DNA of 64,000 bases. It comes from JAAYFJ01 sp964344295. Its GTDB lineage: Bacteria; Bacillota; Clostridia; Tissierellales; Peptoniphilaceae. Location: positions 77,201 to 141,200 of the forward strand of contig CAYFMR010000003.1 of NCBI GenBank assembly GCA_964344295.1. The letters run 5' to 3'. Made by a program: the position numbers and the translations under genes. Positions 17,915-27,897 of this stretch are shown here, piece after piece; position 1 is the stretch's first letter; each line of letters opens with the position of its first letter. The notes below the pieces were generated by a model. That model had not been told where the DNA came from, ran no database searches, and was given only the letters and a program-made list of their open reading frames with translations.

Positions 17915-18661
17915 ATGCAGGTTAAAGGTGTGGTCTTAAAGGCGATACCCTATCGGGAAACCTCCAAGATCATCCACCTGCTCACCAGAGAGTTAGGTAA
18001 GATCTCGGTGATGATTCGGGGAGCCTATCGGTCTAATAACCGCATGGGTTTGATTACGGAAGTTTTTTCCATGGGCACCTTTTATGTAAGCGAGGGGCAG
18101 GGCGACTTTTATTATTTAAACGAGGTAGACTTGTACTCGACAAATTACGGGATGCGCATGGATTACCGACGACTTTTGGTTGCATCTTACATGATGGAGG
18201 TCATTGAGAAAACGAGCCATAGCGCCCTAATTGATGAGAAGGTCTTTGATATGGTGGTCGTGGCCTTGGCGGACTTGGAGGAGAGGGAAGGAAACTTTGA
18301 GGCGTTTCTCGTGGCGTTTATGCTGAAGTGGGCCACGTTAACCGGGTATCGACCGGAACTATTTTATTGTGCTATTTGTGGCGATGATGAAGGTCATGTG
18401 GCGGGATTTTCCATAGAGGCCGGAGGGTTAGTGTGTCGCAACTGTCGCCAAAGGACGCCGCTATATCGAGTCGACAAGGCCATGGTGGATGCGATGAAGT
18501 TTTTACTATATCGCCCGTTTCGACAGGTGGATGATGTGGACTGGGATGAGTTCATGTTGAAGGCCATATATCAAATTTTGGAATCTTATATTTTATATCA
18601 TATTGACCAACGACGGCTAACGACCAGTCGTATGCTAAAAGATTTATGGACGAAGGAGTAA
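17915..18661 (+). CDS. recO: DNA repair protein RecO
   Basis: Recombination mediator of 248 residues that, with RecR, loads RecA on SSB-coated DNA. The N-terminal OB fold begins VKGVVLKAIPYRETSKI. Four cysteines in CAIC and CRNC (about residues 149-175) form the zinc site found in many RecO proteins. It lies nine bases after era and eleven before glyQ, so cotranscription is likely. Confidence 0.94.
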   Translation: MQVKGVVLKAIPYRETSKIIHLLTRELGKISVMIRGAYRSNNRMGLITEVFSMGTFYVSEGQGDFYYLNEVDLYSTNYGMRMDYRRLLVASYMMEVIEKTSHSALIDEKVFDMVVVALADLEEREGNFEAFLVAFMLKWATLTGYRPELFYCAICGDDEGHVAGFSIEAGGLVCRNCRQRTPLYRVDKAMVDAMKFLLYRPFRQVDDVDWDEFMLKAIYQILESYILYHIDQRRLTTSRMLKDLWTKE

Positions 18662-18671
18662 GGGGGACACT

Positions 18672-19541
18672 ATGTATTTTCAGGATTTAATGAAAACGCT
18701 GACAAATTATTGGAGTGAAAAAGGTTGTGTGGTGATGGAGCCCTACGACAGCGAGAAAGGAGCCGGGACGATGAACCCTAGCACGTTCTTGCGCTCGTTG
18801 GGACCTGAACCGTGGCAGGTTGTCTATGTAGAGCCGTCTCGCCGACCGGCTGATGCGCGCTACGGGGAAAACCCCAATCGATTATACCAACATCACCAGT
18901 TGCAGGTGATTATGAAGCCGTCACCGGAGGAAGTGCAACAGTACTACATTGACAGCTTGGTGGCCATTGGCATTGACCCGGCGATTCACGACATTCGCTT
19001 TGTGGAGGATAACTGGGAAGCCCCGACGCTGGGAGCCTGGGGACTGGGCTGGGAAGTGTGGCTAGACGGCATGGAAATTACCCAGTTTACTTATTTCCAA
19101 CAAGTGGGCAGTATCAACTGCGAATTGGAATCAGCAGAACTGACCTATGGGCTAGAGCGTATTGCCATGTATCTACAAGACGTGGACAATGTCTACGACA
19201 TTCAGTGGAACGAACGTTACACTTACGGAGACCTCTTTAAGCGTGCCGAGTACGAACACTCTGTGTACAGTTTTGAGCTGGCCACGATTGACACGCTAAA
19301 AGGGCTTTTCGATACGTATGAAAAAGAAGCGAATGTAGCCTTAGATCATGAGTTGGTTTTGCCGGCTTATGACTATGTATTAAAGTGCTCCCACTCTTTC
19401 AACGTCTTAGATGCCAGGGGCGCGATTAGCGTCAGTGAGAGAACGCACTACATTGCTCGAGTTCGAAATTTAGCACGTCAAATTGCTTTATTATATATCC
19501 AGCAAAGAGAAGCGATGGGCTACCCCTTATTGAGAAAGTAG
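18672..19541 (+). CDS. glyQ: glycyl-tRNA synthetase alpha subunit
   Basis: Catalytic alpha subunit (289 residues) of the bacterial alpha2beta2 enzyme that charges tRNA-Gly. Characteristic segments are MNPSTFLRSLGPEPW (class II motif 2 region), EPSRRPADARYGENPNR and MEITQFTYFQQ. GGGGGA lies before the ATG. No T-box leader is present here: the gene is embedded in the operon behind recO, unlike asnS and leuS later in the window. Confidence 0.97.
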   Translation: MYFQDLMKTLTNYWSEKGCVVMEPYDSEKGAGTMNPSTFLRSLGPEPWQVVYVEPSRRPADARYGENPNRLYQHHQLQVIMKPSPEEVQQYYIDSLVAIGIDPAIHDIRFVEDNWEAPTLGAWGLGWEVWLDGMEITQFTYFQQVGSINCELESAELTYGLERIAMYLQDVDNVYDIQWNERYTYGDLFKRAEYEHSVYSFELATIDTLKGLFDTYEKEANVALDHELVLPAYDYVLKCSHSFNVLDARGAISVSERTHYIARVRNLARQIALLYIQQREAMGYPLLRK

Positions 19542-19548
19542 GTACAAG

Positions 19549-21624
19549 ATGAGAAATTATGTATTAGAAATTGGCGTTGAAGAGCTACCGGCGCGATTTA
19601 TCCCCATGGCTTTGGATCAGATGGCAGCCAAGGCGCGCCACATGGTCAAGGAATACGGCGTCGAGGTGGATAAAATAGAGACCTATGCCACGCCGCGCCG
19701 GCTTGTGCTGTGGATGGAAGCGGTCAATCGCCACATGGAAGAGACGAAAAAAGAAGTCAAAGGTCCAGCGAAGGCCATAGCCTTTGATGAAGATGGCGAA
19801 CCGACTAAAGCACTTTTGGGCTTTTTACGAGGTCAAGGGGCGAAAACGGAAGATGTCTACATTAAAGAATTAAAAGGTACGCCTTACGTTTATGTGGAAG
19901 TGGTGGAAAAGGCCTTGAGCTTTGAAGAGATCATCGCCATTTGGGCGCCGGAAATGATTCGCTCCATTAATTTTCCCAAGTCCATGAAATGGGGAGGTAA
20001 GCAATTGCGCTTTGCCCGCCCCATTCGCTGGATTGTCAGTCTCTATGGAGATGAGGTGGTTTGCTTTGAATTGGAAGGGATTCCAGTTGGCCGAGAAAGT
20101 CGCGGACACCGTTTTATCGGCAAACACTGCATCGACATTGCCTCCGCAGACGAGTATTTTTCTGACTTGGAAAAAGAAGGCGTGATTGTGGACCAACACC
20201 GTCGTCGCGATTTAATCTCCTATCAAGCAAAGCGTTTGGCAGTGGAAGTGGATGGAGCATTGGAAGACGACCCGGCTCTCATTGAGGAAGTGGTGCAGTT
20301 GGTGGAATATCCTACGGCTCTTCGTGGCAGCATTGCAGACCGGTATCTGTCCTTGCCGGATAAAGTGATTACCACCCCGATGCGTGAGCATCTACGCTAC
20401 ATTCCGGTCTATGACGAAGAGGGCGCTTTGATGCCTTATTTCATCACGGTGAGAAACGGCGGCCGCCAAGGGCTAGATACGGTGACAAAGGGCAATGAAA
20501 AAGTATTGACGGCACGATTGGCCGATGCGGAATTCTTCTTCGAAGAAGACTTAAAACGACCATTAGCCGATTACGTCGATGACTTAAAGGGCGTCACTTT
20601 CCATGATCGCCTGGGAAACCTTTACCAAAAGACAGAGCGTTTACGACGCCTCGTTGCCTTTATCGCAGCAGAGCTCTCGGTAGGCGAGAACACGGTGGCG
20701 GATCTTGACCGCGCTGCTTATTTATCCAAAGCGGACCTATTGACCAATATGGTCATTGAATTTACTGAGCTGCAAGGTTTTATGGGCAGAGAGTATGCTA
20801 AGCGATCTGGCGAAAAGGACTTAGTGAGTTTAGCTATCGAAGAACAATACATGCCTCGATTTGCTGAAGATGATTTGCCGGAGACCACGGCAGGGGCGAT
20901 TTTGAGCTTAGCTGATAAACTGGATACGCTAGTGGGGCTATTTTGCATCGGTATTTCTCCCACCGGATCCCAAGACCCCTTTGCGCAAAGACGCAGTGCT
21001 TTGGGCATTGTGAACATCCTCTTACAAAAGAATTTGGATTTGAACCTGTCAAAAACAGTTGATATGGTCATGGAACAATATGAAGTGATTAATGGCCTGG
21101 AATTCCAAGGTGAAGAAGTCAAAGAAGCGGTGATGAACTTCTTCTTGGGTCGCATGAAAAACTTAATGCAAACCCAAGACATTCGCTACGATATCATAGA
21201 TGCCGTGCTGCCAGTACCGTCACCTCACCTATTGGATCTTTACAAAAAGACCCATGAAATCCAAAATTGGATGGAGGCCTACGATCCCCGCGCCATGGTA
21301 GAAGCCTACAGCCGTGTGGCCAACTTGATCAAAGACGTGGAGGAAGTGCCGGTGGAGGAAGGGTTGTTGGCTGTGACTGAACGACCACTTTATGATCATC
21401 TCAAGGCGGAAGAAGAAAACTTGGCAAGCTTACAACGCCAAGGAGACTACATGGCTTTATTAAACGCCTTGCATGACATGGTGCCTTTGATTGACCAATA
21501 TTTTGAAGCTAATATGATTATGGTGGACGATGAAATGCTACGACGCAATCGATTGGCGCTTTTAAACATGTTGTATCGCCCCATGGCCGGTCTGATGGAC
21601 ATTTCTCAAATCGTAGTCAAATAA
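19549..21624 (+). CDS. glyS: glycyl-tRNA synthetase beta subunit
   Basis: tRNA-binding beta subunit of 691 residues. The N-terminus LEIGVEELPARF is the family hallmark, and an HD-like domain and a C-terminal anticodon-binding (DALR-type) region follow, the latter with NRLALLNMLYRPM near the end. It follows glyQ by seven bases. The tRNA-Gly gene at 32532 encodes one of its substrates. Confidence 0.97.
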   Translation: MRNYVLEIGVEELPARFIPMALDQMAAKARHMVKEYGVEVDKIETYATPRRLVLWMEAVNRHMEETKKEVKGPAKAIAFDEDGEPTKALLGFLRGQGAKTEDVYIKELKGTPYVYVEVVEKALSFEEIIAIWAPEMIRSINFPKSMKWGGKQLRFARPIRWIVSLYGDEVVCFELEGIPVGRESRGHRFIGKHCIDIASADEYFSDLEKEGVIVDQHRRRDLISYQAKRLAVEVDGALEDDPALIEEVVQLVEYPTALRGSIADRYLSLPDKVITTPMREHLRYIPVYDEEGALMPYFITVRNGGRQGLDTVTKGNEKVLTARLADAEFFFEEDLKRPLADYVDDLKGVTFHDRLGNLYQKTERLRRLVAFIAAELSVGENTVADLDRAAYLSKADLLTNMVIEFTELQGFMGREYAKRSGEKDLVSLAIEEQYMPRFAEDDLPETTAGAILSLADKLDTLVGLFCIGISPTGSQDPFAQRRSALGIVNILLQKNLDLNLSKTVDMVMEQYEVINGLEFQGEEVKEAVMNFFLGRMKNLMQTQDIRYDIIDAVLPVPSPHLLDLYKKTHEIQNWMEAYDPRAMVEAYSRVANLIKDVEEVPVEEGLLAVTERPLYDHLKAEEENLASLQRQGDYMALLNALHDMVPLIDQYFEANMIMVDDEMLRRNRLALLNMLYRPMAGLMDISQIVVK

Positions 21625-21634
21625 GGAGAAAATC

Positions 21635-22456
21635 ATGGAAGAGCATTTGGTGATATATGTGATTTCTGACTCTGTCGGGGAAACGGGGGAACTCATTGCT
21701 CGGGCGGCCGCCCGCCAATTCGGAAAAAACTACGAGATCAGACGCTTTCCCTTTATCAACGACAAAGAGTCTGTGAAAGAAGTCTTTGATGATGCGCGAG
21801 GCGTCAAGCAGGCGCTCATCGTGTACACGACGGTCAAGCTAGATGCCAAAAAATGCATTGAAGAGAATGCCAAGCGACTGGGCATCCCCACCGTAGACGT
21901 TATGGGACCACCGTTGATTGCGCTGGAAGACCTCTTAGGTGCACCGCCGAAACGTGAGCCTGGTTTGATTCGACGACTGGACGAAAATTATTTTAAAAAG
22001 GTGGAAGCTATTGAGTTTGCCGTAAAATATGATGACGGCAAGGACCCGCGTGGCGTGGTCAAAGCTGACATTTGCTTAGTGGGTATTTCTAGAACGTCGA
22101 AAACGCCTTTGAGTATGTATTTGGCCCACAAGCTGAAAAAAGTGGCCAATGTGCCCTTGGTACCGGAAGTACCTGCACCACGCCAAATTTTCGAAAAAGA
22201 CCCGAAACGAGTCTTCGGTCTGGTAGCCAATCCCTATAAAATCAATGAAATTCGTCAAGAACGACTAAAGACGCTGGGACTGGCGGAGTCGGCTAACTAC
22301 GCCAATGTGCAACGCATTGATGAAGAGCTGGCTTACAGCCGGGCTGTGATGGAAAAGATCGGGTGTCCTGTCATTGATGTCACCCATCGAGCTATTGAAG
22401 AGACAGCCAACTACATTTTAGAGATTTACAATAAGAACTTCCCTGAGGAATGGTGA
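21635..22456 (+). CDS. ppsR: pyruvate, phosphate dikinase regulatory protein (kinase/pyrophosphorylase)
   Basis: DUF299-family bifunctional enzyme of 273 residues. It switches pyruvate phosphate dikinase (PPDK) off with ADP-dependent phosphorylation and on again with phosphate. VISDSVGETGE is at the N-terminus and the P-loop-like GISRTSKTPLSMYLA is near residues 150-164. In many Clostridia it sits beside ppdK; here it is followed by dgt and no ppdK is in view. The PEP-synthase-regulator subtype is possible, but the target cannot be told from sequence. Confidence 0.93.
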   Translation: MEEHLVIYVISDSVGETGELIARAAARQFGKNYEIRRFPFINDKESVKEVFDDARGVKQALIVYTTVKLDAKKCIEENAKRLGIPTVDVMGPPLIALEDLLGAPPKREPGLIRRLDENYFKKVEAIEFAVKYDDGKDPRGVVKADICLVGISRTSKTPLSMYLAHKLKKVANVPLVPEVPAPRQIFEKDPKRVFGLVANPYKINEIRQERLKTLGLAESANYANVQRIDEELAYSRAVMEKIGCPVIDVTHRAIEETANYILEIYNKNFPEEW

Positions 22457-22465
22457 GGGATATAA

Positions 22466-23488
22466 GTGACTGAGTATCGTCAAATAGCTGAACAATGGGA
22501 GCTAGAACGACTAAGCCCCTACGCGATGAAAGCCAGAGACACCCGCGGGCGCTCTCTGGCTGAAACGCCTTGTGTCATTCGTACAGAATTCCAGAGAGAT
22601 CGCGATCGCATCATCCACTCCAAGGCCTTTCGTCGCTTAAAACACAAGACGCAGGTGTTTATCGCTCCGACGGGGGACCATTATCGAACGCGGCTGACGC
22701 ACACACTTGAGGTGAGTCAGATTGCGAGGACGATGGGGCGTGCTTTGCGACTCAATGAAGATTTAATAGAAGCCATCGCCCTCGGCCATGACTTAGGTCA
22801 TACCCCCTTTGGACATGGTGGTGAGGCCGTGTTGAATCGACTTCATCCCCAGGGTTTTCGCCATAATGAACAAAGTGTAAGAGTGGTAGAGCTGTTGGAG
22901 TCTGGCCATCATAAGCGACCGGGATTGAACTTAACCTATGAGGTGAAGGATGGTATTTTAAATCATACAGGCAAGAAAAAGGCCATAACCTTGGAAGGGC
23001 AGTTGGTTCGCTATGCCGACCGGATCGCTTACATTAACCATGACATAGACGATGCGATTCGCGCGGGGATTTTGGCCCAAGAAGATTTGCCTCAAGACTT
23101 GCTGATGACGCTGGGACAAACCCATAGTCAGCGCATAAACACGATGATTCAGGATGTGATCCGTTTTTCCGACGGTAAAGACACGTTAGGCATGAGTGCA
23201 AAGACGGGCGAGGCCATGATGGTGTTGCGCCAATTTATGTTTGAGCACGTCTACTATAATTCCGATGCGAAAAGCGAGGAGCCGAAAATTGAGCGGTTAT
23301 TAACTGATTTATACAACCATTATGTGAAGCATCCGACGAATCTACCGCTGGAGCACCGTATGCTATATGAGGGTCGCGAGGATAGCGTAGAGGACATGGC
23401 GACAGATTATATCGCCGGCATGACAGACCACTTTGCCATTACTGTGTGGAAGGAGCTTTTTGTGCCTCGTGCATGGAGTATGGGTTGA
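22466..23488 (+). CDS. dgt: dGTP triphosphohydrolase-like HD protein
   Basis: HD-superfamily nucleotide hydrolase of 340 residues, Dgt-like, expected to cleave dNTPs to nucleoside and triphosphate. It has FRRLKHKTQVF, the metal His in RLTHTLEVSQIARTM, and the HD pair in ALGHDLGHTPFGHGGE. YADRIAYINHDIDDAIR completes the site. It starts with GTG at 22466 after GGTGAGG. Its position next to dnaG and rpoD is conserved in Clostridia. Confidence 0.93.
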   Translation: MTEYRQIAEQWELERLSPYAMKARDTRGRSLAETPCVIRTEFQRDRDRIIHSKAFRRLKHKTQVFIAPTGDHYRTRLTHTLEVSQIARTMGRALRLNEDLIEAIALGHDLGHTPFGHGGEAVLNRLHPQGFRHNEQSVRVVELLESGHHKRPGLNLTYEVKDGILNHTGKKKAITLEGQLVRYADRIAYINHDIDDAIRAGILAQEDLPQDLLMTLGQTHSQRINTMIQDVIRFSDGKDTLGMSAKTGEAMMVLRQFMFEHVYYNSDAKSEEPKIERLLTDLYNHYVKHPTNLPLEHRMLYEGREDSVEDMATDYIAGMTDHFAITVWKELFVPRAWSMG

Positions 23489-23501
23489 AAGGAAGTGCGC
23501 C

Positions 23502-25277
23502 ATGACGTATTACGGAGAGGACATTGTCGATGAGATCAAACGACGCGTGGATATTGTCGATTTGGTGGGATCCTATGTACCATTAAAAAAACGGGGGAAA
23601 AATTATGTGGGAAGTTGTCCTTTTCACACGGAAAAGACCCCGTCTTTTACGGTGTCTCCGGAAAAACAATTTTTTCATTGTTTTGGTTGTGGAGCCGGAG
23701 GCGATGTCTTTGGCTTTGTCATGAAACGAGAAAACCTGAATTTTGCTGAAGCTGTGGAGTTTTTGGCATCACGAGCTGGTGTGAGTTTGGCCCGTAGTGA
23801 AGAGGACAAGAGGTGGGCTTCCCGACGTAAAGAGCTTTTAGGCATTAACGCCCAAGTAGCCCGTTATTATTTGGATTTAGGCGGACAAGCTCGGGCGGCA
23901 CAGGAGTTTTTTCGCAGACGGGGTTTGTCGCCTAAGGATGTGCGTCGCTATGGCTTGGGTTATGCCGATGAACGATGGGACAGTCTTTGTAAGGCGATGA
24001 AACAAAAGGGCATCAGCGAACAGGATCTATTGGAGTTAGATGTGATTTCTCGGCGCAAGGATGGGCAGGGTTATTATGATCGATTTCGCCATCGCATCAT
24101 CTTTCCCATCATCAACTTTCGAGGCGAGGTTTTGGGCTTTGGAGGGCGCATCTTAGACGAGGGTCAGCCTAAGTATTTGAACTCATCGGATACACCGGTG
24201 TATAAAAAGGGCAGGGAACTCTATGGCCTTTACCAAGTGAACAAATCCTCTTCGCGGAAATCGTTAATTTTAGTGGAAGGGTATATGGACGTGATTTCCT
24301 TGGCGAGCTATGGCTTCACCCAGGTGGCAGCCTCGCTGGGAACGGCGCTGACAGAGGAGCAGGCTAAGTTGGCTCATCGCTACGGGGAAACGGTGTATTT
24401 ATGTTACGATTCCGATGACGCGGGTATTAATGCCACAAGGAGAGCCATTGAAATCTGCCAACAAGCACAGGTGCCGGTCAAGATTATCGCTTTGCGAGAT
24501 GGACTGGATCCCGATGACTTTATTCGACAAAATGGAAAAGAAGCCTTTGCGGAAGAAATCAAAAAAGCCATGACGCCGGTGGAATACCTCATTGCATTAG
24601 AGATGGTCAAGCACAGGAAAGAAGGCGGAGATTCGACAGTTCTGTTACAGGCCATAGCTCATCACATCGGGCAAGTGTCTAGTCCGGTGGAAAGAGAAGT
24701 GTTAACGAGGCGCTATGCGGAAGAGTTAGCCTTTTCTGCCCAGGCATTGGGGGCGGAGGTAGCCCTTCATGTGAATCAACAAAAAACAGAAACCAATGTG
24801 CGCCCGCCTGTGCAGACGAGAAAACGGGGAAAACCCCAACAGTATAGTCAACAGTGGGCACTCTTACATAGCTTCATGGAAGATCCTGTTTTGGCTAGGG
24901 AATGCATTGACGATATGGAGGAAGATGTGGTTTTGACGCATGACGGATTGAAACTATGGTATCGTCAGTTTGTGCACGCATTGGACGCTGGTTGGGAGGA
25001 TCGAGACAGGCTAAGTCGTGAATTGAAGGCTCTGTGTGACGAGGTTATAGGAGAAGAAGAGGCGCCTCGAGGACCAGTCGGGAAGGATGAAATGATGGAT
25101 TGGATCCGTCGACTGACACAAGAAGGCTGGCTGGCCAGACGTGACACGCTGTTAATGGAAATGGCCCAGGTTGATCGAGGAGAGCGAGATGTATCGGAAG
25201 CGGCACGGATTTTACAAGAGTTGGCTCAAGTGAATCAAGCTATGGCTAATAGGGAGAGTGATATGGATGAAGGATGA
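23502..25277 (+). CDS. dnaG: DNA primase
   Basis: Synthesises RNA primers at the replication fork; 591 residues. The zinc-binding domain has CPFHTEKTPSF and FHCFGCGAGGDVFGF (about residues 39-67). The TOPRIM core shows LVEGYMDVISLASYG and CYDSDDAG. A C-terminal helicase-interaction region follows a low-complexity linker around residue 430. Start at 23502 follows AAAGGAAG and matches the conserved N-terminus. The next gene, rpoD, begins inside its last codons. Confidence 0.96.
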   Translation: MTYYGEDIVDEIKRRVDIVDLVGSYVPLKKRGKNYVGSCPFHTEKTPSFTVSPEKQFFHCFGCGAGGDVFGFVMKRENLNFAEAVEFLASRAGVSLARSEEDKRWASRRKELLGINAQVARYYLDLGGQARAAQEFFRRRGLSPKDVRRYGLGYADERWDSLCKAMKQKGISEQDLLELDVISRRKDGQGYYDRFRHRIIFPIINFRGEVLGFGGRILDEGQPKYLNSSDTPVYKKGRELYGLYQVNKSSSRKSLILVEGYMDVISLASYGFTQVAASLGTALTEEQAKLAHRYGETVYLCYDSDDAGINATRRAIEICQQAQVPVKIIALRDGLDPDDFIRQNGKEAFAEEIKKAMTPVEYLIALEMVKHRKEGGDSTVLLQAIAHHIGQVSSPVEREVLTRRYAEELAFSAQALGAEVALHVNQQKTETNVRPPVQTRKRGKPQQYSQQWALLHSFMEDPVLARECIDDMEEDVVLTHDGLKLWYRQFVHALDAGWEDRDRLSRELKALCDEVIGEEEAPRGPVGKDEMMDWIRRLTQEGWLARRDTLLMEMAQVDRGERDVSEAARILQELAQVNQAMANRESDMDEG

Positions 25278-26400
25278 TAGAGCAAACGAATCCACAATGG
25301 ATCAGAAAGAAATTGTGGAGCAGTTAATCACCCAAGGAAAGAAGCAAGGCCATCTGACGTATAAAGACATCATGGACGCCATGGAAACGGTGGAAATGGA
25401 ACCGGAACGTATCGACGATCTCTACCAACAATTTGAAAAAACCGGCATTGATATCGTCAATGAAGATGATAAAGACGACGAATTGCAACTAGACAGTTCT
25501 GTCGATGACCATAAAGACAAAGACGACGATTTGGAAAGCAAATTATCCGCAAATGCGGCTAAGACGATTTCTGTCGATGACCCTGTGCGCATGTACCTCA
25601 AAGAAATTGGACGCATCCCCCTATTGACGGCAGAAGAAGAAGTGGAACTGGCCAAACGCATGGCCGAAGGGGATGAAGAAGCCAAGAGACAATTGGCGGA
25701 GGCCAACCTGCGACTGGTTGTTAGTATTGCCAAGCGCTATGTGGGTCGCGGCATGCTTTTTTTAGATTTGATTCAAGAAGGTAATTTGGGCTTGATGAAA
25801 GCGGTCGAAAAGTTCGATTACACGAAAGGGTTTAAGTTCTCCACCTATGCGACTTGGTGGATTCGCCAAGCCATCACCCGATCCATTGCGGACCAGGCTA
25901 GGACGATTCGCATACCGGTACATATGGTCGAAACCATTAATAAACTGGTACGGGTTCAAAGACAACTAGTTCAAGATTTAGGTCGTGATCCCACACCGGA
26001 AGAAATTGCAGAAGAAATGGATATGGACGTGGAACGAGTGCGAGAAATCCAAAAGATTGCCCAAGAGCCGGTCTCTTTGGAAACTCCGATTGGCGAGGAA
26101 GAAGATAGCCATTTAGGCGACTTTATTCCTGATGAAGATGTATTGGCACCGGCTGATGCCGCTACGTTTACTCTATTAAAAGAACAGTTGTCGGAAGTGC
26201 TGGAGACGCTGACGGAAAGGGAACAAAAAGTACTGATACTGCGTTTTGGATTGGAAGATGGGCGAGCTCGTACCCTGGAAGAAGTGGGTAAGGAATTTGA
26301 CGTCACGAGAGAACGCATTCGCCAAATTGAAGCCAAGGCGTTACGAAAACTTCGTCATCCTAGTCGCAGTAAAAAACTGAAAGACTTTTTAGAACAATGA
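25267..26400 (+). CDS. rpoD: RNA polymerase primary sigma factor
   Basis: Housekeeping sigma-70 factor of about 377 residues. After region 1.1 (to about 80) and an acidic linker, region 1.2 starts at DPVRMYLKEIG. Region 2 contains DLIQEGNLGLMKAVEKFD and FSTYATWWIRQAI. Region 4 ends with the HTH VTRERIRQIEAKALRKLRHP. I favour ATG 25267, ten bases after GGGAG; GTG 25258 is too close to that site and ATG 25297 would trim region 1.1. The stop overlaps trmK as ATGA. Confidence 0.96.
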   Translation: MKDDRANESTMDQKEIVEQLITQGKKQGHLTYKDIMDAMETVEMEPERIDDLYQQFEKTGIDIVNEDDKDDELQLDSSVDDHKDKDDDLESKLSANAAKTISVDDPVRMYLKEIGRIPLLTAEEEVELAKRMAEGDEEAKRQLAEANLRLVVSIAKRYVGRGMLFLDLIQEGNLGLMKAVEKFDYTKGFKFSTYATWWIRQAITRSIADQARTIRIPVHMVETINKLVRVQRQLVQDLGRDPTPEEIAEEMDMDVERVREIQKIAQEPVSLETPIGEEEDSHLGDFIPDEDVLAPADAATFTLLKEQLSEVLETLTEREQKVLILRFGLEDGRARTLEEVGKEFDVTRERIRQIEAKALRKLRHPSRSKKLKDFLEQ

Positions 26401-27092
26401 ATCTATCATCTCGTTTAACAATGATTTTAAATGCCATACCGCCTCAGACGGCGGTGGCGGATATAGGAACCGATCATGGACAGATTCCGTGGGCGCTGTG
26501 GGAAAGAGGCGTCAACAAACCGATTATCGCTACGGATATCAGTCGACCTAGCTTGGAAAAGTCCATGAATCAGGGAAGCTTACGAGCTATCACAGAGGGA
26601 CCAACTCATCGCGTAGGCGATGGATTGGTTCCTTTGGCGTGGGGAGAAGTGGATGTGGTGGTCATGGCAGGGATGGGAGGGCTCTTAATGATGTCCATCT
26701 TGGATCGTGATTTAGCTAAGACGAAGTCTTTTTCCCGCCTGCTTTTGCAGCCGATGAATGCGGCCGATGCGCTGCGAAGCTATTTAGTGGACCATGGGTT
26801 TGGCATTATGAAAGAAGATTTAGCCTATGACGAAGGACGCTATTATGAACTGATTGTGGCGACGCCCAACCCGAATGACTATGCGCTGACCATGAAGGGA
26901 CAGTGGGGTTCATTGATTCCAGACGACCATCCATTACGTGAGGAATTTATACAGCACAAGTTGGATAGCCTGACATCGATTGAGAAAAAAATGGGAGTGG
27001 CGGAAACGGATAAGGCAAAACAGCGCCTGAAGGCAATTGATTTAGAAAAAAAAGCATGGGAGGCATTACAATGCAAGTCAAAGATGTCATAG
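26397..27092 (+). CDS. trmK: tRNA (adenine(22)-N1)-methyltransferase
   Basis: SAM-dependent enzyme of 231 residues that methylates A22 in tRNA. The SAM site is VADIGTDHGQIPWAL near residue 20, with the further motif VVVMAGMGGLLMMSIL around residues 83-98. It overlaps rpoD upstream and the Nif3-like gene downstream (by 22 bases), the rpoD-trmK-nif3 order common to Firmicutes. Confidence 0.94.
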   Translation: MNLSSRLTMILNAIPPQTAVADIGTDHGQIPWALWERGVNKPIIATDISRPSLEKSMNQGSLRAITEGPTHRVGDGLVPLAWGEVDVVVMAGMGGLLMMSILDRDLAKTKSFSRLLLQPMNAADALRSYLVDHGFGIMKEDLAYDEGRYYELIVATPNPNDYALTMKGQWGSLIPDDHPLREEFIQHKLDSLTSIEKKMGVAETDKAKQRLKAIDLEKKAWEALQCKSKMS

Positions 27093-27847
27093 CGTGGATG
27101 GAAAAAGTGGCACCAACGGAGCTGGCAGCGCACTGGGATCAAGTAGGATTGCAAGTAGGCGACCCGGAAGCGGAAGTGACGGGCATTGTTGTGACCTTAG
27201 ACGTGACAGATGAGGCGGTTGTCCGAGCAAAAATCGAGGGAGCAAATTTGATTGTGGCTCATCATCCGCTGATTTTCTCTCCCCTTTATGCGATCAAACC
27301 AGGTGATTCACGAATGAATCGCATCTTGGAAGCCATCCGTTCGGACCTTAACATCTTTGTCGTCCACACCAACTTGGATGCGGCGGCAGGGGGTGTGAAT
27401 GACGTTTTGGCTCAGACGCTGGAACTCAAAAAAATAGCTCTGGTTCAAGAAGAGCATGAAGCGGCACCTTTTATGCGTACGGGATATTGGAAAAACGCCG
27501 GCACGCAAGAAGAGTTTTTGACGTTGGTACAGGAGCGGTTGGCACTGCCGAGCTTACGTGTCGGAGGAAAGGCACAAGGGATGATATACAAGGTAGCGGT
27601 GGCCTCCGGAAGTGGCAGCGATGCCATAGAGCTGTGCCCATCACTGGGAGTACAGGTTTTGGTCACAGGAGATGTGAAGTATCATGATTTCCAACGAGCT
27701 GCAGAACTAGGGATTCTCGTCGTCGATGCCGGCCATTTTGAAACGGAAATTCCCATTGTGGATAATCTGGCCGACCGCATGAAAGAAGCGTTGAAATTGC
27801 CTGTATATGTGGAGAGGAGTCGGGGGTTTCTGCTGGAGACTTTGTAA
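27071..27847 (+). CDS. Nif3-like dinuclear metal centre protein
   Basis: NIF3/YqfO-family protein of 258 residues with a two-metal site. Likely ligands are the histidines in IVAHHPLIF, the NTNLDAA-like VVHTNLDAA and the C-terminal DAGHFETE. Some family members are reported as GTP cyclohydrolase I type 2 homologues, but the role is uncertain. Only the core domain is present: the larger central insert of B. subtilis YqfO is missing or reduced. ATG 27071 follows GGGAGG and is preferred over an upstream in-frame start. Confidence 0.92.
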   Translation: MQVKDVIAWMEKVAPTELAAHWDQVGLQVGDPEAEVTGIVVTLDVTDEAVVRAKIEGANLIVAHHPLIFSPLYAIKPGDSRMNRILEAIRSDLNIFVVHTNLDAAAGGVNDVLAQTLELKKIALVQEEHEAAPFMRTGYWKNAGTQEEFLTLVQERLALPSLRVGGKAQGMIYKVAVASGSGSDAIELCPSLGVQVLVTGDVKYHDFQRAAELGILVVDAGHFETEIPIVDNLADRMKEALKLPVYVERSRGFLLETL

Positions 27848-27862
27848 AATATGTTAAAAACG

Positions 27863-27891
27863 TTGGTAGATGTCAACTTATGTGATATAAT
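27863..27891 (+). promoter_or_regulatory. promoter of rnpB
   Basis: TTGGTA and an extended -10, TGA-TATAAT, 17 bases apart. They place the transcript start about seven bases downstream, at the 5' end of RNase P RNA. Confidence 0.82.
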
Positions 27892-27897
27892 CGACAA

